Shown here: piece after piece, positions 1 to 13,020 of the stretch
Position numbering within the stretch: position 1 is the stretch's first letter
How the letters are laid out: every line of letters starts with the position of its first letter
From: Vitis vinifera
Taxonomy: Eukaryota; Streptophyta; Magnoliopsida; Vitales; Vitaceae
Length of the DNA: 64,000 nt
Direction: 5' to 3'
NCBI RefSeq assembly: GCF_030704535.1
Contig: NC_081810.1
Coordinates: 6,396,501 to 6,460,500 of the forward strand
Notes under the pieces: model-generated
The model's input: only the letters and a program-made list of their open reading frames with translations
Databases searched by the model: none
What the model was told of the DNA's origin: nothing
Position numbers and translations under genes: made by a program

Positions 1-2500
1 TAATCTGAATGAAAAATTAAACATTTTATCTTTCTTGAATTTAATACAAAAACATAATTTATCAATTTATATATATATGAAAAAAAAATCATAATTTTTA
101 TTATATAATTATAAAACTTATTTTTTTTCTTAATAAAATTAAAAATTAGAATAAAAAAAATGCAAAAAAAAAAAAACAACAAATGATATTTTGAAAATAT
201 TTTTTAGAAGTATTTTTGTTTTAAATAACAAATGATACTATCATTACATATAATAATTATAATGATTAAACCTAAAATTTTGATTTAAAATTTGAATGTT
301 AATAATTATAATAAATGTGAGATTGATGCACCATATCTTGACAAACCGTAAATGTTTTGACTAATCAAGTGGTGCTTTAAATGCTTTAAATTTGAATATT
401 TTGACTAATCAAGTGGCGCTTTACATGCTTTAAATTTGAATGTTTTGACTAATCAAGTGACGCTTTAAATGCTTTAAATTTTAAAAATTTTAATTAAAGG
501 ACAATTTTAATATTTAAGTCTATTATTGTCCGCCCAAATATCATCGGAAGACCACCTTTCCAGTAATTATTCTCCCCGTTTATATCGTAAATAAATTTCT
601 ATGATTTAATTTAGATAAGACTATAAGAGAAAGTTAAATAATTTTTCTTTTTATTTTCTGTCTCTGTTTATGGAATATTTTTCTCCCCATAGGGAACGTA
701 TTTTTCCGTTGAAGGCAAGGCAACAATGGGGTGCCCAGATCCTATGATCCTCGATAATATGGAAAGCTTGCCGGAGCCGCTCTTCGTTTGATTTCTCTAT
801 TTGTTTCTGCGCCCATAAGAAACCCTGATACCTCATCATCGTATAGCATTTTTTTTTTTGGTTCCATCTGATTCTGAGGTGAATTCCCTGTCATTTTTTC
901 ATTTATGATTCTGGGTATTTCAAATATGTTGTGTTTGTTTATTTGGCCTGTTTGATCTGGATTTGGGTTTTGTTTTGGAATATGGGTGTTGGGAATTTTG
1001 TGAAATGTTTGTTTGCTGTGGTTGTTTCATGGATTGGTGAACTTATGCTTTCTTTTCCTGGGTAGAAATGAATTTACGTTCCTGCATTTGAGGGCATGTG
1101 TGTTAAATGCTTAATTTATGATCAGGGTTTTTGCCTTTCAGAATTGAAGTAAAAGAAGGAAAAAAAGAAAAAAGAAAAAAAAAAAGAAGAAGGCATGATG
1201 ATCATAGCAGTCTGCATACTTTGTCAAGTGGGTCACTTTCAATTTAAGCCTTTGTTTTTCAATTTAGAAGTAGGGCTTCATGAGCTTGTACGTATAAGTT
1301 GATCATTTTTTTTGCCTTGAATCATCTGTAAGAAGAGAGAGGAGAGGTTTCTGCTTATAGAATATGGATGGCTGGGATGAGTCAAAGATAAATTTTGTTT
1401 ATTTTATAGTAGAAAGTCTTTACAGATTCAAGAGAGTGCACATCATAGAATGGGCACTAGCCAAAATGGGGATGTTGAGATGTATGAATGGCAATAAGGA
1501 AAAGGAAGTAGAAAATAAATTGTGAGTCTTGTGACTTGTGAGAAGCAGTAGTGAAATTGTTATCTAGTCACGAAACGAGAGAACCATAGAATGAGCTAGC
1601 AAGAATCAAAATGTTTTAGATGTATGAAAAGGGGTAGGGAAAAAGAAACTGAAAAGGCTAAGAGGCAGTGAAATTGATAACAACATGAGCGAAGGTTGTT
1701 TGAGGTAGTTTGATCATGTAGAAAGAAAACCGGAAACTGCTGGGTGATGGGAAGTAGTGGGTTGATTCATGTTGAAGGCATGATAAGGATAAGGCGCATG
1801 CCAAGAAGAATCAAGGTTGGAACAAAACGAAAAGAGCTTGATGACATGACTTGACTATGGAGTCAGTGGTCAAAAGGGATTTGTTTCACTGATCCCAAGT
1901 AGTTATGGAACGTAAGGCTCAAGGAGATCAATTGGGTTGAGCTGGGTGGTCTGATCCCACAGAAATCATAAGCAATGGGTTTTCAATGCTGGATCTGCCT
2001 GTTGTTATGTATAATCAGTGCAATCAACTTGTCATAAAATTCTCAACGGATTATGACTGCTGTTAATTAAACAGAAATATTGGAAATGTGAGTGTCTCAA
2101 TCTTGCTTCACTCAATTCCATTAAAATTGTGTCCTCGATTTTGGTTGAAGTTCTCCTTTGACCATCTTTTTCCTATTTAACATCTATGGAAGTTAAGGGA
2201 AAGTCCTTCCTCTCAATGCGGCTGATTGTATACTATCTCAAAATGCACAATACCTAAAAACTTCCCCTCTCTTTTCTATTGAAATAAAAAGGCTAAACGA
2301 GTCACAAAAACTAAATTTCAGGACAAATTGGAACCATTAACTATTACTATTGACTATGAATTCATGAACGACTCTTGGATTTGAAACTCAAATTGCATTT
2401 CCCTAATGACATAAGGGAATCCAAATTGATACATAACTAATCAGAGGATGTGCTCTAACATCTAAAAGTCATAGTGAATGGGAAGATATTCGTTTCTCTT
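1..2500. other. AT-rich upstream region of the MTP gene
   Basis: No convincing protein-coding gene is visible. The first 500 bases are very AT-rich and include a 44-bp tandem repeat listed separately. Bases 700-900 are less AT-rich and could hold the transcription start and a non-coding first exon of the MTP gene downstream, because related MTP genes often have an intron in the 5' UTR. I cannot fix its borders. The 62-codon reading frame on the minus strand at 651-839 has no family resemblance and is left out. Confidence 0.5.
351..482. repeat. 44-bp tandem repeat, three copies
   Basis: Three consecutive units of exactly 44 bases start at 351, 395 and 439. Each begins AATRTTTTGACTAATCAAGT and ends in GCTTTAAATTT. 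The copies differ by only a few substitutions. The unit contains a TTGAC core (W-box-like) followed by ACTAATCA, so the array repeats that motif three times at fixed spacing upstream of the MTP gene. A regulatory role is only a guess. Confidence 0.9.
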
Positions 2501-2665
2501 TGGTTGTAATTTTCTTTGCATGTTGCTTAAATTTCAACGTGTAATGTCCTTGGCTCTGAAAGACTCATCCTTTTTTGTTTGGAGTCAATCTTGCAGTCAT
2601 TCTTTTGGATCTCCTTGTTGAGTTATGCTGAATTTCTTCCGCTAAAATTTGAGCTTTTTCCATCA

Positions 2666-3823
2666 ATGAAGCAGATGGAGGATAATGAAGTCTCCATCAG
2701 AACAGAGCATCAGCAAGAAATTGAGATGTCAAAAGCCTCTAAAGAAAATGTTCTTACTATGCCATCACAGTTATCTTGCTGTCACATCTGTGCCTTCTCT
2801 CAGCATGAGATTAGCAGGTCAGAGTCAGAACAAAGATCCAAGTCAAGTAGGAAACTGTGTGGGCTCATAATATTTTATCTAATTTTCATGGCAGTGGAGA
2901 TTGTTGGGGGTATAAAATCGAACAGCCTTGCAGTTCTCACAGATGCAGCCCATTTGCTCAGTGATGTTTTTGGGTTCTCCATTTCTCTTTTTGCGGTTTG
3001 GGCTTCAGGTTGGCGAGCAACATCACAGCAATCTTTTGGGTTCAATCGTGTTGAAGTTTTGGGAGCCCTTTTTTCTGTGCAGCTCATATGGCTGATCGCC
3101 GGGATCTTAATCTATGAAGCAGTGAACAGAATCCTGCACCAGCATGCAAAGGTGAATGGGAAGCTCATGTTTGCAATTGCAGCATTCGGTTTTATAAGCA
3201 ACTTGATCATGGTGACATGGCTTGGTCATGATCACACTCATCATGATTGTGGGCACAAAGATCATGATCATGACCATCATGACTATCATGACCATCATCA
3301 TCATCATCATCATGAAAGTGACAAACCGTGCTCAATGGATGAGGAAGAGAGTACTAAACTGGTGTCGAGTTCCCCAGAAAAAACCAAAATATTAAACATA
3401 AATCTCCAAGGGGCTTACTTACATGTCATGGCTGATCTGATTCAATCTGTTGGGGTAATGGTCGCTGGTGGCATAATATGGGCAAAGCCAGAATGGTTGA
3501 TGGTTGATCTGGTCTGCACTCTCTGCTTCTCTGTTCTCGTTCTAACAACCACCCTAACCATGCTTAGAAATATATTCAGTATACTAATGGAAAGGGCCCC
3601 GATTGAAATCGACATCGCTGGGCTTGAAAATGGTCTCAAGAGCATCAAGGGAGTTCAGGATGTTCATGACCTACATGTATGGGCAATAACGGTTGGGAAA
3701 GTTGTAATGTCTTGCCATGTAATAGCTGAACCAGGAGCCACCTCCAGCGAAATACTTGGTGATATTAGAGACTATTGTGAAAAAACATACAGAATTCTTC
3801 ATGTAACCGTACAAGTTGAATAG
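2666..3823 (+). CDS. MTPB: Metal tolerance protein (CDF zinc transporter), MTPB/MTP1-like
   Basis: Probable zinc/proton antiporter of the cation diffusion facilitator family (Zn-CDF group, plant MTP1-MTP4), expected in the vacuolar membrane, where it moves cytosolic Zn2+ into the vacuole. The coding part is one exon of 385 residues, as in plant MTP1-type genes. I chose the ATG at 2666, the first in frame; a second ATG at 2675 is also possible. Six membrane segments are expected. The two zinc-site HxxxD pairs are visible in TM2 (LTDAAHLLSD, about H96/D100) and TM5 (HVMADLIQS, about H253/D257). Between TM4 and TM5 lies the His-rich cytosolic loop (about residues 188-217) with a run of seven His. 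The C-terminal domain ends VTVQVE. The sequence resembles the MTPB/MTP4 branch more than MTP1, but the exact orthologue is uncertain. It converges with the Rab gene downstream. Confidence 0.93.
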   Translation: MKQMEDNEVSIRTEHQQEIEMSKASKENVLTMPSQLSCCHICAFSQHEISRSESEQRSKSSRKLCGLIIFYLIFMAVEIVGGIKSNSLAVLTDAAHLLSDVFGFSISLFAVWASGWRATSQQSFGFNRVEVLGALFSVQLIWLIAGILIYEAVNRILHQHAKVNGKLMFAIAAFGFISNLIMVTWLGHDHTHHDCGHKDHDHDHHDYHDHHHHHHHESDKPCSMDEEESTKLVSSSPEKTKILNINLQGAYLHVMADLIQSVGVMVAGGIIWAKPEWLMVDLVCTLCFSVLVLTTTLTMLRNIFSILMERAPIEIDIAGLENGLKSIKGVQDVHDLHVWAITVGKVVMSCHVIAEPGATSSEILGDIRDYCEKTYRILHVTVQVE

Positions 3824-4804
3824 TGGTTTACAGAAATTGTAGTTCATTTCTTGTAATTTCTCGTCTTTTAATCTTCTTTTCTCTTACCATCATGTCCTGA
3901 TACTTTGCTTACCAGTGCTGCTTCGCATCTGTATCACTCAAACATATCCTGAATCTCCTATCTGCCAAAGACTGCAGACCATTCAAGTTACTGATTTGTT
4001 TATTCTTCTCCATGCTTCCATTTCTTGCAGTCATTTGTCTGTCTCCACAGCTGAGCCAATTGAGGTTGAGGCTGGTTCGGTTCAAGTTTCTTTGTGGCAA
4101 GTGGATGGAGAAGTTAGGTATTGAGAAATAAACCATAAAATAAATTCGGGTACCCTCAAAACTTATTAAATTCATTAACATATGCAGTATAAAGGACAAC
4201 AACCAATCTTATCATAAAGAAAGAACAACTAACACCAACAACCTCTACCACAGGCGCAAACACCACCTTCCATTTATGTTTTGAATCGAAGTGAGGCTTA
4301 TGTGCAACGTCTTCTATTTGGAAATGGTCCATCAATTAAATAGTACAGATCAATCTACAGGTTGGAAAGCTCCTTCACCATTATATCTTTTTGGTTTTAC
4401 ATCAGTGAGTGCAAGACGTGTAGAGAGGAAACGTGCCATGGAAGGGTATGTGAAAAAGGTAACGAGCTTTTATTACAAGTAAAGAAAAAAGACAACCCAA
4501 CTAACAAAAACTAAAAAGGAAACACTAAACTTGCGATGCCTCCTCTGCCCACTGCCAAACTATTCCCCCCCAGTTCAGTTTCCCACGTGACTTCTTCGGT
4601 ATCAGTCAGTTCCACTATTAAGGCAACATAATAAGAAATGGTGCGTAGAAGAAAGTGATCCTCCTAAGCTACTAACAACACTCTAGTTTTTAAGTTTCAC
4701 AAGCCTCCTTATCAGAACTCAATGGAGAAAATATTCTACAAGATTCTCACCCAAAAAAAATGTCTCATTGCTCGCAGATTGTTTTCTCTCCCTCGAATGT
4801 CACC
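3824..4804. other. Convergent 3' intergenic region (MTP / RABA2)
   Basis: This holds the 3' UTRs and terminators of the two converging genes. Short open frames at 3909-4202 and 4291-4482 have no recognisable domains and no family-like composition, so I do not call them genes. No repeat was seen. Confidence 0.6.
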
Positions 4805-6574
4805 CTAAGTGGAACAGCAAGTTTTCTTGTTCTGATTCCCTGATGCATCATTGACATTAATAGTGGTTCCTTGGCCCGGGAGTGCAGTGGAGGCTGCCGC
4901 TTCCTGGGCTGCCAGTGCCTTCTTGCTTATGATATGGTAAATTTCTGTCAAAATGGTTTGGAAAGCTTTCTCGATGTTGGTTGCTTCCAATGCTGATGTC
5001 TCAAGAAATGAGAGTTCTTCCCTCTCAGCCAAGCCCTGACCATCCTCTTCTGAGACTGCTCTAAGATGTTTTAGGTCACATTTGTTTCCAGCCATCATGA
5101 TGACAATGTTAGAGTCAGCATGATCCCTCAATTCACGGAGCCACCTCTGTACATTGTCAAAGGTTTGCCTTTTAGTTATGTCATAAACAAGAAGTGCACC
5201 AACTGCTCCTCTATAGTAAGCACTGGTAATAGCTCGATACCGCTCTTGACCAGCCGTATCCCATATCTGTGCCTTCACTGTCTTTCCATCAATCTGTATT
5301 GAAAAAAATTGATGCATTACTGCATTGCAAGCCAATAATTCAGAAATGTGACTCCCTTCACCATATTTAATAATGAAACAAACATCCAGAGTGGGAAGGA
5401 GCAACAGCTAATTTTCTTGACATAGACATAAGTGCAAGTCAAGTGAACATCGTAATTACTGTAAACCAAATAGCTAGTGATATGTCTCTAGATGCCATCA
5501 CATGGAATAAGCAGACAGTAAGCGCTAGGGGCACCAGTTGAGGAAATTACATTAATATCGACAAATGAAAAACATCACCCTAAATTTCTCACACAAATGA
5601 AGCAAACCATGCATGACCAACCACATATTATGGCTTAACAAAAACTACTAAAAGGTTAACTGCAATAATCTATATCGTGCAGGAAACAAAAAAATGCTAA
5701 CTGTTACACCAGTCAACCTTACATCTGAATCAACAATCAGAGAATACTGATCAATCATCAAAGGACATTCCAACTGAAAAAAATGACAATGAGCCATCTC
5801 ATAAGTTATTAAATAAATTCTATTTAAAACTCAAAGCAAAGTTCTCCTTTTCATTTCACCCAGGCTGTTTTTATCCTCCATGAATGCATAAATTATATAA
5901 TAGCCTCTAAAGTACTCATGCATCCATACATGGTCTGCTTTCTTTATTTCAATAAGAAAATCCAGCATTTCACCAGCCCCACCAACCACCAGAACTAACA
6001 TATGCATTTAATTACCAAACATCACCTGCCAGTCGACAACATAGTAAAGTTCAGATGGGATACCCAAACCACCCAAAAACAATCTTTTTGAAATTCAAAA
6101 AAAGTAACTTACATCTAGGAACATCCAAAAATGCTTCAAACATGGTCACTTAAAAGCTCAAAATTCTTTATGCGGGCTTCTCTAGTGCAGTAATGTTTGG
6201 TCCGCCAAACAAACCTACCTTTTGGATGGTAAAAACACTAAGAATACTTGAAATAACTATCAATCATAAACAAGCACTAAATCATGGAGTTCCCAAAAAG
6301 TCAAACAATTTCTGATTAAAAATTATTCGTGCAGGAACAGATTAAAAAAAACACAATGATAATCGAGACCACAAAATATAGCTGAATGAACAGAGCATTC
6401 TAAAATCACCTGCAAAGTCCGCGTCGCGAACTCAACTCCAATGGTAGACTTAGATTCCAAGCAGAACTCATTCCTCGTAAACCTCGACAAGATATTCGAT
6501 TTCCCAACACCAGAGTCTCCGATCAAAACGATCTTGAAAAGGTAATCGTACTCGTGATCCACTCTATTGGCCAT
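4805..6574 (-). CDS. RABA2: Rab GTPase, RABA2c/RABA2d type
   Basis: Small GTPase of the plant RABA (Rab11) family, which directs trans-Golgi/early-endosome to plasma-membrane and cell-plate traffic. Two coding exons: 6574-6410 (55 codons from ATG at 6574) and 5293-4805. They are separated by a 1,116-bp phase-0 intron (donor after CAG at 6410, acceptor CAG before 5293), giving 217 residues, typical for the family. Visible motifs: P-loop GDSGVGKS (residues 19-26), effector region [11 protein letters not shown], switch [25 protein letters not shown] for guanine specificity and ETSALE. The C terminus ...KKTCCST carries the two cysteines for geranylgeranylation. The ending [14 protein letters not shown] matches RABA2c/RABA2d better than RABA1. 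The first-exon frame stays open upstream of the chosen ATG, but the [14 protein letters not shown] start fits the family. Confidence 0.95.
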
Positions 6575-7050
6575 AACTCCTCCTCTCCGATCTCTCAAAC
6601 CTACCAGATCCACCCAAATTTCAGATCCAAACATACATCAACCAATCCAAGTGGCCAAGAAAACACACATAAAAATGAAAAGAAAAAAAAAATCTTGATT
6701 CAAAATTTCCTTAACAGATTCCTCCATTTTCTAGGAAACCAAACAGAGGAAAACATGCAAAGAAAGCTAGATCTGACAAACTCTGCTACAAAGAGCAACA
6801 GAATGAGCAATCAAGTTACCCTAATTGAAGGCGTACAGATCGAGAAGAGAGCGCTGCTGCGAGTCCTCGACGCCTGAACCCAGAGATTTCCCGAAGGTTC
6901 TGGAAGAATAGCAGGAAGCCGGAAGAATTGCAGGAACTATGAGCGGAGCGAGAAAGGAGAAGAAGACCACCCCGAAAGAGAGAGAAACGAAAAAACCGAA
7001 GAAATGGCTTTTATTCTAGTCTGAAACGGCCTCTCCCGGGGATTTTATCA
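6575..7050 (-). promoter_or_regulatory. 5' UTR and promoter region of the RABA2 gene
   Basis: Sequence upstream of the Rab start codon on the minus strand. Reading leftwards from about 7020 it is purine/pyrimidine-rich, with GC-richer UTR-like sequence at 6820-7040. A plausible UTR intron donor (AG/GTAACTTG on the minus strand, near 6815) suggests a spliced leader, but this is not proven. The borders are approximate. Confidence 0.4.
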
Positions 7051-10000
7051 TTTTTTTATTTTTGGAAAATTGACAGCTACCCCCCCACGGTTTCTCCTAA
7101 TTATGAAATGGCCCTACCATATTGTTCTTTCCAAAATTATCTCTACCTTCCTTTGCGGTCAATAAATTCCGTAATAGAATGGTAAGGTGATAAAAGTCTA
7201 TTCAAAACAAGGTTTTATGCTTCATCAACATGTTGATAAAGGTTTTGTATATTGGTAAGTTGGATAATAATGAATCATGCCAAATTTTCACATTTGATCC
7301 AATCTCACCTCTAATGGGAATAGCTTCTTACACATTAGAAATATTCTTTCCAAGTTAAGCTTGTCTCCCATAATTTCCAACTAAAAAAAAGAGAAGAAAA
7401 GTCATGCTTGAAAAGAAAAAGAAAAAAACCTATGTTTTTTCTTCTAATTTTATGCTAAGAGGAGTATAATTTGGTGGTTGTCCTTCTAATTTACTCCAAG
7501 CTAATCATATTCGACTCAAATTTAACTTATATACCTTTGCAAACTTGAATCTAATATGATCAATCTGATTTTAACCTCACGTTATAAATATAAAATATGA
7601 TTGGATTTAGGTTAAATACCTGATATTAAACACCGATTTAGGTTATGTTTACATTCAATATTTATTAAATGGAGTGGGGCTCCAATTGACTACTAACCCA
7701 ACCCAACCCAACCCACACAACTTGTAGCCTTAGGGAAATGGGATAACAACTTGAGTGGTTGATTAGGTTGGAAATAAAGCTTAGCATAACCCAATTTTAC
7801 ATTGAGTTCGAGATTTTCAACCATTTTCAAACATTGGGCAAGCTACATAGTTTCTCAGGTTGTTTTGATTGAATAGATAAATAATTTTTTATTAAAAATA
7901 TGTATACTTTGTATTAATTATAATATCAATAATAAACATGAAATTAATTGTATGAAATAATATAGTATTTATGAAAAATAGTTAATTCAACCTAAGGTAA
8001 TCACTTAAATGGAGGGATGAATTCGATGATAATCAACTTTCAAAGATTTTAAGATTAAAGAATGTTAATGGCAATAACGCTTAATAAAAAGTAATTAAAA
8101 TAAAACCAAGATAAGAAAAAAAAAAAGGGGAAGAGATTTGCAAACTCAAGTTTATATTGGTTTGGTCCAAACCTTTATTTGCGTCCACTGTTCTTAAGCT
8201 CCAATAGAGTGAGAGTTTCACTAATTTCAATGCTTCCTTCCAAGCCTTCAACATATGCAATTAGATTACGATTTAAATCAACACTTTACAAAGAGTAACA
8301 AAGCTCACTTAAATGAAACTCTCATATATTTGAAGAAAGCAATGGAAGAACAATTCAATCTTAGAGAACAATAAAAGCCCACAAGAAAAAAAATAATTAA
8401 CTGGATTTGATCAAAAGTGCACCAAAAAGATTAGCAAGTACAAAAATAAATGCATTCAAGAGCTTTTATTGAGAATTTTAGTAGTTTAGAAATTGAATAC
8501 TCAAAGGGCTCACATTCATGAATGCATTTTGAAAGCCATATTTATAGATAGGAAAAACTCAAAACCCTTGAAAAACCACAACTTAGGTTTGTCGGTCAAT
8601 AAATTGATTTGATCAATTAATTAGTTATTAGACATAAAATACAATAACAGATGACCATCGGGGTGTAGGGGCTTAATCAGTCAAGACTTTTGCCTTAATT
8701 GATTAAAACACTATTTTGAACAAGAAGGGGTCAATTGGCCCCCCTTGATCAATCGAGCCTAACCAAATTCACCGTACCTCAATCAATTGCATTAGTTTCA
8801 TAATTTTAAGATTGGATCAAGGTTAAAAAACCTTAAGATAACTTTCACCGTATCTCATAATCCCTCTAAATATGGTTTTGAAAAAAATTTATGTCTTGAG
8901 TATAAAAGAAACACTAGATAATCAAAATTTAAGAGAATAAATATGTAAATGATGATTTTTAAAACTTTTAAGTGCATGGATGATTTGATTTAATCATAAT
9001 GCACTAAAAAAACCAAAATTTACCAAGGTTTTTACATCTTCAACATGATTAATACTTCATTAAACCCGAGATAATTTATTTATTAGTGCTTTATTTTATT
9101 TAAATTTCCCAAAAAACTTGAAATAATAAACTTGATAAATTACGAGTACCATTAACCTCGTTGTGTTATAATCAAAACTCGATTAGAGGAAAACTTTAAT
9201 AAAACATTTATATACATAATATGAAATATGTTATAAAATCAAAATTGAAATAACCATAATATGATAATAGTTTTACATAATAAAAAAAGATAATTTTACT
9301 GTCAATTAAAGTTTTCTCTCATCTAAGGCTGACTTAAAATTTCATAAGAGCCAGTATTTTGTTGGAGAAAAACAATATGTTATTTAATTAAAAAATTTAA
9401 AATAATGTCAAAGTCTAGAAAATTTTATAAATATTATATACATATGCATTTTAATATGGGGTAAAGTTTGACTAAGGTCAATTTTTTTTTTTTTTGTGTA
9501 TTTATAATGAATTTAATTATTTTTTTAAAATCGCATCTTATTCTAAAAAAAAATTTTGACATTTACATTTTTTATTTTCTATACCGCTGATTTTGACCGT
9601 TTTGAAGGGTAGCAGTAGCACTCAAGAGGATAGCATGGGGACAATTTAGGAAAGTCAGATAACAATTGGATAATTAATGAAAAGTTTTGGGGAAGAAAAT
9701 TGTAATTGTTGGGGTTGGTTTTAATTTGTTGACTTAAATAAGTAGGGAACGAGAAATGGTTATATACAGTGACAACTGGCAAGTGGACAAAACGATGACG
9801 TTTTGAATGGCGCAAATCTATTTGTTAAAAACTCTGCGCTGGCACTCGCCTTCTGGCGCGGCACATTTTCATTCCTCCAGCGCATGTTATTTTCATAATT
9901 TTTTATTTTTATTTTTATTTTTGGTTTTTATTGTCTGTGGTGCGCCGCAGGCTCTTCGTATATCCCCCATGTAGGAGCGTCCCATAAGTATAAACCATCA

Positions 10001-11000
10001 AGATAAAAAAAAAAAATGTAATTAAATCAATTTTAATGGGGATTTTTTTATACTGCTACGTTTTTTCTCAAAATTTATAATAATTGAAAAACTATCTTTT
10101 GTGAATATAAATTAGATTTTAGTTTAATTTCGGGATAAAAATGTGACAAAAATTTTCAAGTTTCTCGTCCATTCCGTCATTAATAAGATAAATTTAAAAT
10201 TTAAATAAATAAATTAAATATAAGTTTAAGAAACTTTTTTAAAACTTGAGAGGGCATCGATGTTACCTTATCCCTTTATCTCACTCCTATGTATAAAATT
10301 AATTTAATTTAATTTTTATTTTTTTATTTTTGATACATTAATAATAATAAATGAATATTTGTAATAAAATAAGTTATAAAAATTTATAATATTTTAACTA
10401 TTCACAAAATATATTTTTAAAGGAATTTTAAAATATTTAAAAAAAAATCTTCCAAAAAGATTGAAACGGGGTGGGGGTTGGGAGGGGCAACCTATTCCGA
10501 AACCATAATTACATCATATTCAAATTGTTTTTTGAAAAAAAATATTTTAATATAAAATTTAAAATCAACCCTTTTATATATATATATATATATTGATGTT
10601 AAGAGTATGGTTGAAGGGAAGAGGTAGTGGGGGTCGTTTTCTAATCCAAGTATAAAATGTATAGGGGTTGAAGCCATTAAAGCCATTAAACATGGGTGAC
10701 ACGTTGAAATGGTCCAATTACAGCCAATGCCCATGCCCACTCCCATTAGTCACCCTAGGAATGAATATGAGCACCCGCAATTCACAAATCTCTATGAGTG
10801 GATATGATTACATTTATTTTCTCAAGAACACGTGGAATCTTACCAATACCTCTTTATCATTTCATTTCATTTCATTTTGTAGTTATGATATGCTTTTGTT
10901 TTTATACATTTCATAAGGGACGGAAATGACAATGATGGGGTTGCCCCCATCCCAACCGCAGGTAGTTGAAAAAGCCTGCGCCTAAAAGGAGATGAAATAA
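7051..11000. other. Intergenic region between RABA2 and Elongin C
   Basis: AT-rich DNA without a supportable gene. It contains a probable repeat remnant (7995-8990, separate entry), a poly-T run near 9483 and an (AT)n microsatellite near 10575-10592. Open frames at 9579-9815, 10492-10746 and 10668-10916 are short, lack domains and look like chance. Confidence 0.5.
7995..8990. repeat. Probable interspersed repeat, LTR-like remnant
   Basis: The opening text (AAGGTAATCACTTAAATGG followed by a GATGAATTC stretch) and the repeated TTGATCAATTAAT / GGTCAATTGG / GATCAATCGAG wording in 8600-8790 resemble dispersed LTR-derived repeats in plant genomes. I see no coding domains, no matching second end and no clear target duplication, so it would be an old, broken solo remnant if it is one. 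Family and strand are not resolved. Confidence 0.3.
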
Positions 11001-11250
11001 TAATGACAAATATTTTTAATTTTATAATCTATCGTAAGCAACATAATTTTATATTACTCCCAAATCCCAGTAAGTATTCTTTTTCACACTCCTTGGCTCA
11101 GAGGAAAGGAAAATTACATATGAACCCCAAAAATTTCATTTCCGCTTCAATATCTGGCTTCCGATTACTCTCTACAAAAACACGCGTGGCGAATCGGAGT
11201 CCATTTCATTTCAACGTTTCAGCAACCTGGTGATCTCCGTCGGCGGGAAA

Positions 11251-12989
11251 ATGAGGAAGGAAGACACTGTGAAGCTGATCAGCGCAGAGGGCTTCGAATT
11301 CGTGATCGACAAGAGGGCTGCCATGGTTTCTCAGACCATCCGGAACATGCTCACTTCTCCCGGTATATTTCCGTTTTTATTTTCTCGAGACGATTAGGCT
11401 ACTAGAAAACGTAGGAAAAAGGAAAGAAATTAAATTCTTGAATCGGAGGTTTATTTTATTTATTTTTGCCGTAATCGGGAAAGCAAAAACATCTCTCATT
11501 AACTGAACCCTAAATTCACTATTTGGATAATGGTTGAAGCTGGCGTTACATTTCTGGTGCATAAAACATGATATATGAAATTTTGGTTTATTTGTCTTAA
11601 TTTCCTTTGCAACCAAACGGTTGTTTGGAATTTGGGAGTGAGTTCTGACTAGGTTTTTTGGTCGGCTTCAGGGAGCTTTGCGGAAAGGGAACATGGAGAA
11701 GTCACTTTCCCGGAGATAAGCACCACCATTCTTGAGAAGATCTGCCAGTATTTCTACTGGTCTCTTCAATTTGCGAGGTTCTGATTTTTCCAATGCAAAA
11801 ATGTTACTTAGGAAAATCGGTTTTGTGTTGGTTTTAGTAATTTGCATGAAGACAATTCGCATTTTTTTTTGGTGGGATTCTTTCTCTTATTGTGCATTGC
11901 CCAGTAATTATGTTAGGGTAGGCATAAGCTTTGTTTGATCAATCATGCTATTTCTTGATATCAACTGTTGCATTAGGTATAGTTTTTGTGTAGAAGAAAG
12001 CAGCAGTCGTGTGGAAAATTTTCTTCTGGAAAATGCTTATTTTTATTTTTATTTTTGCATTGGTCTTTCCTGATCATATAATTTCTTACTCCAGAATTGA
12101 TTTTGTAAACTCAGTAGTATTGCATTTCTACACTTGAGCACATTTACTTCAAAAATTATTGAATTAGATTGCTTAAGTTGAAAGTGTGTACAAGGCCATG
12201 GTTATGGGGACGAATATGAGATGGTTTTTTTATTGTTGGAATCAGCTTTAGATTATGTTTGGTTTGTATGGATGGAGTATGAAGGGAAAGGATTTCGGGA
12301 GAGTGATTATTTTTTTTTGCCTAATTTTAGTTGCAAAGAGAAAGGTGAGAGAGAAAATTAACGTTTGAAGGGTTCCTTATAAAGTCGATTTATTTTCCAG
12401 GGAGACAACTTGAGAGGAAGTGAGCTAATAACACAAGATTGGACTCATGTTAATTGGTGGATTGTGGAAAAATCCATTTGGAAAAGTCCATAGTTTGTGA
12501 TCTTTATTCTTTTCCTTATATAGGGTTTCATGGTGCTTTCCTGTCTTATGAAGGAGATGCTGCTTTGTTGGTACAGAATGTGGGCAAGAGTCATGCTCAG
12601 GTGTGAAAGTTAACTCCTATATGATTGTTTAGGTGGATTTTGGAAGAAAAGCAATCATGGGAGCTATTGAGAGTTTGGAATGTATGGATTTGTTCGTGAA
12701 AGATATATTTTATTAAATCCCTTTTGGATTGATACAGGATTCAACAAGGGGTTGGGCTGGTGTAGTAGCTATTTTTTTATTTTCATTTTTGTTGTTTTGC
12801 CTTTTAGTTTTCTTTGTGTGCTTGGGTTGGCTTTCCTTTTTTCTATTACATGCACACATACATGTGTGTGTGTGTGTAAGAGAGAGAGTGTCCACACACA
12901 TGCATGTATGTGCAATCTTGCCTTTGATGCCCTTGTATACAACTTGTGTATGTTGGTGCACTTTATTTGATAGGTGCTATTAATTTATT

Positions 12990-13020
<31 letters not shown>

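Noticed and set aside
1670-1970. Possible LINE reverse-transcriptase tail (RFGHV/RKP-like and FTDPK-like words)
   Set aside because: The resemblance is limited to a few scattered words with stops in between; too weak to call without a database search.
2579-2665. N-terminal extension of the MTP protein from a TTG at 2579
   Set aside because: A non-ATG start is not expected, and the added residues do not resemble the family; the first ATG is at 2666.
3107-3313. Met-rich 68-codon minus-strand frame
   Set aside because: Antisense shadow of the His-rich loop of the MTP gene (CAT codons read as ATG).
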